Shown here: one piece after another, positions 57,561 through 64,000 of the stretch
How positions within the stretch are numbered: the stretch's first letter is position 1
Layout: each line of letters begins with the position of its first letter
Origin: Calycina herbarum
Taxonomy: Eukaryota > Ascomycota > Leotiomycetes > Helotiales > Pezizellaceae
DNA length: 64,000 nucleotides
Assembly (NCBI GenBank): GCA_001414485.1
Contig: LLEY01000011.1
Location: forward strand, 372,001-436,000
Direction of reading: 5' to 3'
Notes under the pieces: model-generated
What the model saw: the letters and a program-made list of their open reading frames with translations, nothing else
Told to the model about the DNA's origin: nothing
Database searches by the model: none
Translations under genes and position numbers: made by a program

Positions 57561-57865
57561 CCGGTTCCCCGATATCAACAACAATCCCTCAAAGCGGTCA
57601 AAGCACAAGTTCTATAAGTCTGGGGCCGACCTCCTCGCTGCAACAAACCACTTTTGGAAGGACAGAGACGGCTTGCGTGAGAAATGTGTATGTGAGGGGC
57701 CCAAAAGAGACGTTTTTTACCACATCACCTCTCCGTCTATTCAAAAAGAGAAATCGAAAACATTCTTCCGAATTTATTATTTTATTTTGATATTTTTCTC
57801 CCAAATATTCCCAAAGATCCCTCCCATAACCAGACGTCAGCATTTCAAGCCGCCCCCGCCCCCCC
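57561..57865. other. Spacer downstream of the O-methyltransferase gene
   Basis: Poly-C/T-rich tract near 57850-57866; no gene supported. Confidence 0.4.
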
Positions 57866-59504
57866 TCACTTGAGTACGCATTCTATCATACATTGATCGG
57901 CACCTCTCTTTCCATGGATCTTCAGAATCTTCAACCCTGCTCCATCCACCAACACTTCCCATTCCGTCTTCGTTCGCTCTTTCCCCCCGATAAGCAACAT
58001 GATGATATCGAGGTGGTAGACGTACAAATTTTTTCCTGCCTTGTCAGGGATGACCATTTCCCCGATGAGGAGGGTGGACTGGGGGTTCATGGCGGCGGCT
58101 GTGTTTTGAAGGATTTGGAGACAAGATTCTTGGGGGTGATTGTGGAGGCAGCGACGGAGGTGGTAGATTTTGGCCCCTGTTGGTTTTTCATTGTGTTAGC
58201 TTGGATTTCTTGGACTGTGTGAACGACTGCGATTACAACTGGGAAATAAGGGAATCCATTTGTACCTTTGATGGGTTGAGGCGTGAAGAAATCATGAGCT
58301 TGCTTCTTGATACCCGGAAGATCTTCCTCGGGTATACTAGCAATCACCCCAGGTCGATCTTGTAGAACCCAAGACCCCAAACCTTTAACCTCCACCCCTT
58401 CATCGCGAAGTTCTTGTTGAATAGCGACTAGACTTTGTCCTTTTCCACCCCCTACATCTACTATCAATACTTCCTCTTCTCCTGTTGCCCCGCTTTCTTC
58501 TTTCTTAGAACTGGAACCCGAAGCAATCCTCGAAACAAGTTCTCCCATAGGAAAAACACCTTTCATCCTCTGCTGTGCTTCTCCCATTGCCATTCCTGCG
58601 TGGAAGTTTCGCAGACGTACTGGGTCTGTTGCGAGGATTTCGTAGAATGAGAGGCCTGGGTTGTTTGTAGACCAAGAGAAGGGACCTTCTGTTGGCGAGA
58701 GGATTTTTGAGGGCTCTGTGCTATGGGAAGATAGGTAGGATGGGAGCGCCAGGGCGGGGGGTGCGAATTCCTTTAGCCTTTGGAGGTGCGTTAGTTTCAT
58801 TTGGTGAAATAGAAGTTGTTTGGGAAGTAAAAAGGGATAGATAGCGATTCGGTATCCAAAAGAGAACAAACTTAAAGAGAGAATATGAAATATTACACTA
58901 GGGCTATGAAGTTCACTTCATCCCGTTCGATGTATGCTAGTGAGAATGGAGTATGAACGTAGGTGTTCTCGGAAGGGGAGTCGAGGATTCGAACAGCCAC
59001 GAGTTGGCGGAGAAACCTGACTTTGTGATTGTAGACATGAGTTAGTGTTTTGCATATCGAAGGGTTGAAGAATTACGACGCAGGCGAGTGAGGGGGAGCG
59101 GGGGAGAGGGGAAATTACCAATGAGCTCTTCAGGTAGCTTCAGTTCCTCAGCTATTTCTTTTGCTTTCGTGGGGTTCTTCGAATCTCGGGAAATATGTTG
59201 AAGCGCTCCCATTGACAGGACAGTTTGGAGGGCTGAGGTTGTGGTAAACTGTCATCAAGAGAATCATTAAATCCGTAATTTCTTCCTCGCTCCAGTCGAT
59301 GACGCTTTAGAACTCGGGGACTGAAAAACAAACATTGACGAGGTGACGATACATTGCTAATAATGGATCATCTAACTGATGATGTATGCCATCTACTTGG
59401 TCTAAAAGATCCATTCTCGTTGCGCTATCCATCGTTTCGAGATTCGTGGATTTGGCTGCTGCCAGTAGATTTTCCAGGTCGGCTATGAGGGCTGTTGATG
59501 CCAT
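57866..59504 (-). CDS. Fungal O-methyltransferase (SAM-dependent), apparent frameshift in the middle
   Basis: Exons on the minus strand: 59504..59334, 59248..59119, 59020..about 58900, about 58890..58266, 58176..57866. The N-terminal dimerisation/winged-helix part reads QLDDPLLAMYRHLVN, ALQTVLSMGALQHISRD, AKEIAEELKLPEELI and RFLRQLVAVRILDSP. The catalytic part has VLIVDVGGGKGQSL (SAM motif I), QDRPGVI, DFFTPQPIKG, YHLRRCLHNHPQE with the expected catalytic His, and a family-typical end (LLIGEMVIPDKAG, ERTKTEWEVLVDGAGLKI). Between IERDEVNFIALV (58905) and FGYRIAIYPF (58860) the frame changes by two and an in-frame TAA follows; only an impossibly short 26-nt intron would fix it, so a 1-nt indel or pseudogene is likely. 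Such enzymes usually methylate hydroxyls of polyketides or other secondary metabolites; no partner biosynthetic gene is near. An AT-rich TATATA run lies about 60 bp upstream. Confidence 0.75.
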
Positions 59505-60510
59505 TTTGATTTCTTTTGGGGGTTTGCTTGTCTGCCTATTGTCGCCTATCGTGTAAAGAATATATATTTCTATTTAAAAAGAAATGAACGACGGGAACCT
59601 GCTATGAATCAAATTGAAATTGAGGATACCGGTATTCGGGTACCTTTTTATTTTATTTTTTCGATAAAGGAATGGACCCCGCGATGGACAGCTACGCGGA
59701 GGAGCTTTACCATGTTGGTATGAATTCCCCGCGTTCTTTTCTCGTGGCACCAATGAAGGTGGGGCTCGGTTAGAGGGGGTGTGAATGGGGCAAGTCCGAT
59801 ATGTAGGCGTAAAGCCCGAATCAATGGGGATTGGGTGGTGAGTAATTGTGGCGTTAGACGGTGAATCTGGTCATTGGATGAGAACTCGGTGGCTGTTGAT
59901 GAGATTAGGATGCAGCAGTAGATATCTCTCTCGATGGTCTAAAGTATCAATTCCTATAGTAAGGATAAGTGGAGTTTGGTTGTTCTAAAATAGCTAGTTT
60001 ATTAGTTCCAAGCGTTTGGGATAATTTTTTGAATTACTCTAGAAGTTTAAAACAACGAGAATGAGTTAAGTACCATGTATGAACCTGAAGAATTTACTGC
60101 CTATTCTTTTGTCCACCGCGAGCCAGAACTCTTATTTAAGTTCTAAGAAACGGTTAGATAAATAAATATTGAAGTCAGATGCAAGAGAATGAAAGTTTTT
60201 CCGAAGATTTGAGATAGATAGAGTTCATCAAAGTGAAACAGCCTTTGGAGACAAGTGTCCAAGTCTTGTCACCAAAAAGGGCCTTGTTTGTTCAACTCCT
60301 CCAAGGGAGTGAATTGAAAATTGAAAAAATGAATAGTCCATTCACCTTTTAAATGCAACAACAGAACTGGTGAGACAACGCCACCATTAAGAAGTCCCTT
60401 GAGAGGCAGCATCGGAAGGTATTCCGCAACAAACTTTCCAAACCTCCACATATCTCAAAATCAACAAAGCGAAGAAGAGCAGACGCACAACACCCCACGG
60501 TGATATCAGC
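59505..60510. other. Divergent intergenic region
   Basis: Promoters of the O-methyltransferase (minus) and the 300-aa gene (plus). No gene or repeat recognised. Confidence 0.5.
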
Positions 60511-61466
60511 ATGGGCAACGCACCTTCTGTACCTTCTCGGAACGAAGTGGAAAACAATCGACCAAAATTTGCTCTAAACAGCAGGCCCATTTCGAAACGA
60601 CCCCCTAATGTAGTCCGCTTCATCAAATCGGCGGGTCTACAAACAAGATATCGCATCCTAGTAGCATGTTCCCCTGACGACCGCCGACGTTGGCAACAAA
60701 TCTGCTTCAACTTCGCAAAGCGACGAGCACTCTGTATGGATGTACAGGTCGATGAAAATGGCAAATCCAAAGAACAACATCTCAACACCAACTCACCACA
60801 TTCGCCCGATGATACGACTTGGGAGTTGTTGAAGGAGCATGGAATAGAGGATAAGACCCCAATTTATACGTATCGAGTAAGAACGGAGGAAGAAGACAAA
60901 GATTTCGATTGGGGTATTGAAACCACAGAGCATGGGATTACCGAGAGATGCGAGTTTGTTCTGATGGACCAGGAGCAATTTTTTCGATGGTCTTCGCTTT
61001 TGACAGTCGACGAGATTGATCTCAGAGATTACCAGATGATACTGGAGGCTTTGAAGAGAGATTGTGGTTGTCTTGTTGGAGGGGCTGGTCTTTGTGTGCT
61101 CTGTTATAAAGACGAATATCAAGGTCTTGTTTTGATGGCGGATCAGCCGAAACCGAAAGAGGGACCGAATGTTAGCTGGTTTGAGATGAATGAATTGCCA
61201 ACTGAACCCTGGGTTGAGTGGGTTGAGCCAAGTACTGAAGAGGGAAAGAGGAGACTGGCGGAATTGACGTCTCGAGGCGCACCGTTGAGAAATGTAAGTT
61301 GCTATTTAACTTGTTCCATTTTAAATACTCATTATTAGTCCCTCAGGGGAAAATATATGCTAATTTGTTGAAGTGGCATGTAGGCGATCTTGAGGCTGTG
61401 AGGGGACCGAAAAGTGGTAAACATAAGCACCTTTTGAGAATGACTTATAATCAAGAGGAGGTCTAG
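60511..61466 (+). CDS. Predicted N-myristoylated protein of unknown function, 300 aa
   Basis: Model join(60511..61293, 61347..61466). The 53-nt intron (GTAAGT...CTCAG) is chosen because splicing continues the frame into GKIYANLLKWHVGDLEAVRG, ending at TAG 61464-61466; reading through gives a short unrelated tail. The start MGNAPSVPSR carries Gly2 and Ser6, a good N-myristoylation signal, so membrane anchoring is expected. A basic, structured part follows (VVRFIKSAGLQTRYRILVACSPDDRRRWQQ), then acidic EEEDKDFDWGIE, a region with DEIDLRDYQMILEALKRDCGC, and WVEWVEPSTEEGKRRL. No known domain recognised. Confidence 0.75.
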
Positions 61467-62057
61467 TTTTGAGTCTTGAGAGATGGATATGTATGCTTTG
61501 AGGGCCTATCAATATAAATTGATTTCTTGAAGCCAGAAAGTAAAAAATGTTGCATCGTTGGAGAAGGGTGTTATTGTCCAAGCGAGGTAAACAAAGCAGT
61601 TGAAAATTTGAATCGCCATTTCAGTCCCCAAATCTCTATCTCCTAGTTGCATATCAAGGTCGCGTTTTGATACTCGAATAGGCAAATTAGTTCGGTGACT
61701 TCTATACTCACGAAATGTTTCCGAGAAGTTGCCGCAGCTCGCCCTTCGGCTTGCAAGAGTGGGGCTCCGGCGTCCGATCTTACCAACCCCATCATTATCG
61801 ACAAGGTTCTCCATCGATCAATGCTCTCAATTGTTCAATGTTTCAAGCCTCTGATTTACAATCAGACGGGTGAAGATGTCAGAGGCGTTTCCATTTCCCT
61901 CCAACATGCCTTTTACCGGTGGGTAGGTATTGCTTCAAATATGAAGTATATAAAGGTAAGTCGTGCTGTTGCAGGTTGTTTAACTGCCTCCTTCTCTACT
62001 CCTTAGGAAACGATCGAATCCATTCATCTTCCACACGTTTTAAAACCTCCCTCTGCC
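61467..62057. other. Promoter region of the NmrA-like gene
   Basis: A TATATAAA at 61947-61954 lies about 104 bp before the ATG at 62058. A GTAAGT at 61956 and CCTTAG at about 62007 could bound a short leader intron. No coding gene supported. Confidence 0.5.
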
Positions 62058-62954
62058 ATGTCGTCCTCTCCAAAGAAAATCCTCGTCACCGGCGCAACAG
62101 GTAAACAAGGCGGTTGCACCATCGAAGCTCTCCAAGCCAGCTCCTCCCCTTTCCACATTCTCGCTCTCACGAGAGACCTCAATTCCGCGAAAGCAAAAGA
62201 ACTCGCCTTGAAACCAAACATGACGGTCGTCAAAGGCGATTTCGACAGCGTGGGCCCTATCTTCGAACAACACAAGCCGATACATGGTGTATTTGGGGTC
62301 ACAATACCGAGGGGAAAGGTGGACGAGGAAGGACAAGCGAAACCCCTTATCGATGCAGCTATCGAGCATGGCGTTGAACATTTCGTGTTCACGTCGGTGG
62401 ATCGAGGCGGAGAGAAAAGCGAGAGCACCCCTACGGATATCCCACATTTTAAATCGAAACACAATATCGAACAATACTTGAAGGCACAGATTACGGCGAA
62501 GGGATCGAATATGCAATACACAATATTACGACCTGTAGCGTTTATGGATAATATGGCACCGAATTTCTTCGGCAAGACATTCGCAACGATGTGGGGTCAG
62601 GTCGGTACCAAGCCCTTGCAACTTATTTCGTCCCATGATATCGGCGTTTTTGCTGCGAGAGCATTCAACAACCCGGCCGCGTATAAGAATCGGGCTGTTG
62701 CGCTTGCGGGCGATGAGTTGACCCTCGAGCAAGGGAAGAAGGTGTTTAAAGATACTTTGGGTTACGATATGCCGAAAACATATGGCTTCGTTGGTTCCGG
62801 ACTGAAATTTATGATGGGGGAATTGGGGAATATGTTTAATTGGTTCAAAACTGATGGGTATGGCGCTGATATCCAGGCTTTGAAAAAGGAAGAGCCCAAG
62901 TTGCAAGACTTTGGTACGTGGCTGAAGGAGAGCAGTGGGTTCAAGAAGCAGTAG
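62058..62954 (+). CDS. NmrA-like NAD(P)-binding protein, 298 aa
   Basis: An intronless frame from ATG 62058 in good context (GCCATG). ILVTGATGKQGG near the N-terminus is the dinucleotide-binding Gly-rich motif of NmrA/atypical SDR proteins. VVKGDFDS and GVFGVTIPRG follow, then HFVFTSVDRGG, HFKSKHNIEQYL and YTILRPVAFMDNM, all typical of the family. The classical Tyr-x3-Lys pair is not evident. Family members either sense NADP redox state for nitrogen regulation or act as reductases; which applies here is unknown. The full length matches the family. Confidence 0.92.
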   Translation: MSSSPKKILVTGATGKQGGCTIEALQASSSPFHILALTRDLNSAKAKELALKPNMTVVKGDFDSVGPIFEQHKPIHGVFGVTIPRGKVDEEGQAKPLIDAAIEHGVEHFVFTSVDRGGEKSESTPTDIPHFKSKHNIEQYLKAQITAKGSNMQYTILRPVAFMDNMAPNFFGKTFATMWGQVGTKPLQLISSHDIGVFAARAFNNPAAYKNRAVALAGDELTLEQGKKVFKDTLGYDMPKTYGFVGSGLKFMMGELGNMFNWFKTDGYGADIQALKKEEPKLQDFGTWLKESSGFKKQ

Positions 62955-63440
62955 GCCTCCCAGAGGCTACATCTCTCTCCTTTTCTTCTAATGTTCTCGA
63001 TCGAAATCTTTGTATACTATGTATTTCTTAGCTCGTTCCCAATTTTCAAACACACAAAACTTTCTCTGCCAGGGCGTTGCTCCCCACGATGGGTTGGGGG
63101 TGACCTCTCTTGAAGGGATCGGTGAAATTAGCGCATTCTGCCATTTCGATGTACTTTCGGCGCCACACACTATCATGTTAGTACATCCACTTGGAGAGTA
63201 GTTGAAGCAATTCGCACTAAAATTTAAACGGTCTCTCGGCCAAGTTATAATGTTGCGTCAGATCTCTTTTACTTTTTCTTCGTCCCAAATCTATCAACAA
63301 AAAACAAAAAATCTTTCACAACGACGGATTTCTACACACAAACAACTCGCTCTGTCCTACCGGAACACTTTCTCCAACCTTTGTTTTATTACTTTAAATT
63401 TAAACCAACCTCAATTCTCGTATCAAATATCTTTTCCACG
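62955..63440. other. Intergenic, leader of the 2EXR gene
   Basis: CT-rich and A-rich leader-like sequence; ORFs here are out of frame with the downstream gene. Confidence 0.45.
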
Positions 63441-64000
63441 ATGTCCTCTCCCTCCGCACTGGCTGTGGCCAAGTACCTCAATAACAACAACAAGAAAGTC
63501 ATCGAGGAGACCCATATTCACATCAATGATCCACTCGAGAGCACGCGTCTCAGGGAATTTACGTTGTTTAAAAAGCTTCCTATAGAGCTGCAGGTTGCGA
63601 TTTAGAAGTACACTCTACCTGATCCTCGAGGTGAGTTATTCCTCCCCCCAAATTCAAAATGCAATAAATACTAATTACTCTCCCCTTATCAGTTGTACGA
63701 ATTGAATATTGTTACAAGCCAGCCTTTACAATAGCAATGTCATCAACCTGCCGTCTCGCCCGGAAAATCGCCTTACAGAAATACAGCTTCATGGTCATCA
63801 ACGAGAATACAGCAGGACACATAGATCTCACCCGCGACATCCTATTTTTTGACCTCACTGACTATTTGGGGATTTTATACCATGAATGTTGTGAAGAAGG
63901 CAGCTATTGTGGTTTCCCTATTATACCAATGGGAAAGATTAGACATCTTGCTATAGATAGTCCCGGTTATATCAAGGGGAATGAAATTAACCTCCTGGAT
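63441..64000 (+). pseudogene. 2EXR-domain protein with an in-frame TAG, runs off the window
   Basis: Model join(63441..63630, 63693..>64000). ATG 63441 gives MSSPSALAVAKYLNNNNKK, then FTLFKKLPIELQVAI-stop-KYTLPDPR and, after a 62-nt intron splitting a Val codon, VVRIEYCYKP. This is the start of the fungal 2EXR domain (F-box-like, FxxFxxLPxELRxxIW...LPxPRxV). The stop (TAG at 63603-63605) sits where the family has an invariant Trp, so TGG-to-TAG is the likely cause. Downstream the frame is open to the window end (MSSTCRLARKIALQKYSF). Either a pseudogene or a sequencing error. Function of the family is unknown. Confidence 0.7.

Overview
The window looks like nuclear DNA of a filamentous ascomycete (Pezizomycotina). 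Genes carry short introns of about 46-156 nt with GT..AG borders, and the families present are typical of these fungi: a DUF4045/gelsolin protein, a Zn2Cys6 regulator, a PL3 pectate lyase, a ROG1-type lipase, an RBR ubiquitin ligase, an NmrA protein, a fungal O-methyltransferase and a 2EXR protein. Transposons show strong C-to-T/G-to-A decay of the repeat-induced point mutation (RIP) type, with TpA-rich text and Trp codons turned to stops. A leotiomycete is my inference from overall gene style only.

Layout. 1-7.6 kb: a Ser/Pro-rich protein running off the left edge (minus) and a 1594-aa DUF4045/gelsolin gene (plus). 8.07-24.03 kb: one continuous TpA-rich transposon graveyard of about 16 kb. 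It holds a Tc1/mariner remnant, a roughly 7.6-kb Ty3/gypsy element on the minus strand with both LTRs, an extra LTR in tandem, an unclassified block, a compact 2.6-kb LTR element with a gag-like frame and a 5-bp target duplication, and a ~475-bp MITE-like element carrying a nested 1861-bp pogo/Fot1-type transposon. 24-38.9 kb: gene-poor, with a Zn2Cys6 factor, a cysteine-rich pseudogene, a frameshifted acetoacetate-decarboxylase-like gene, a small 144-aa gene, a secreted pectate lyase and several MITEs. 38.9-47.8 kb: a compact minus-strand block of housekeeping type (ROG1-like lipase, RBR E3 ligase, RNase H-fold protein). 48-57.8 kb: decay zone with a MITE, an orphan gene, a short-chain dehydrogenase pseudogene split by a hAT insertion, a second 1861-bp pogo element with perfect inverted repeats, and a gene relic. 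57.9-64 kb: O-methyltransferase with an apparent frameshift, a predicted N-myristoylated orphan, an NmrA-like protein and a 2EXR gene with an in-frame TAG that runs off the right edge.

The genes do not form an evident operon or biosynthetic cluster. The main theme is mobile DNA and gene decay: at least five protein genes outside the RIP island carry nonsense codons, frameshifts or an insertion, and the three clearest nonsense codons can each be explained by a single C-to-T or G-to-A change. No convincing new defence or enzymatic system was found. The most unusual items are two transposons of identical length with the same terminal-repeat architecture but different terminal-repeat sequence, the compact gag-bearing LTR element, a four-copy MITE family with 5-bp target duplications, and a small tryptophan-containing tandem-repeat reading frame behind the Zn2Cys6 gene.
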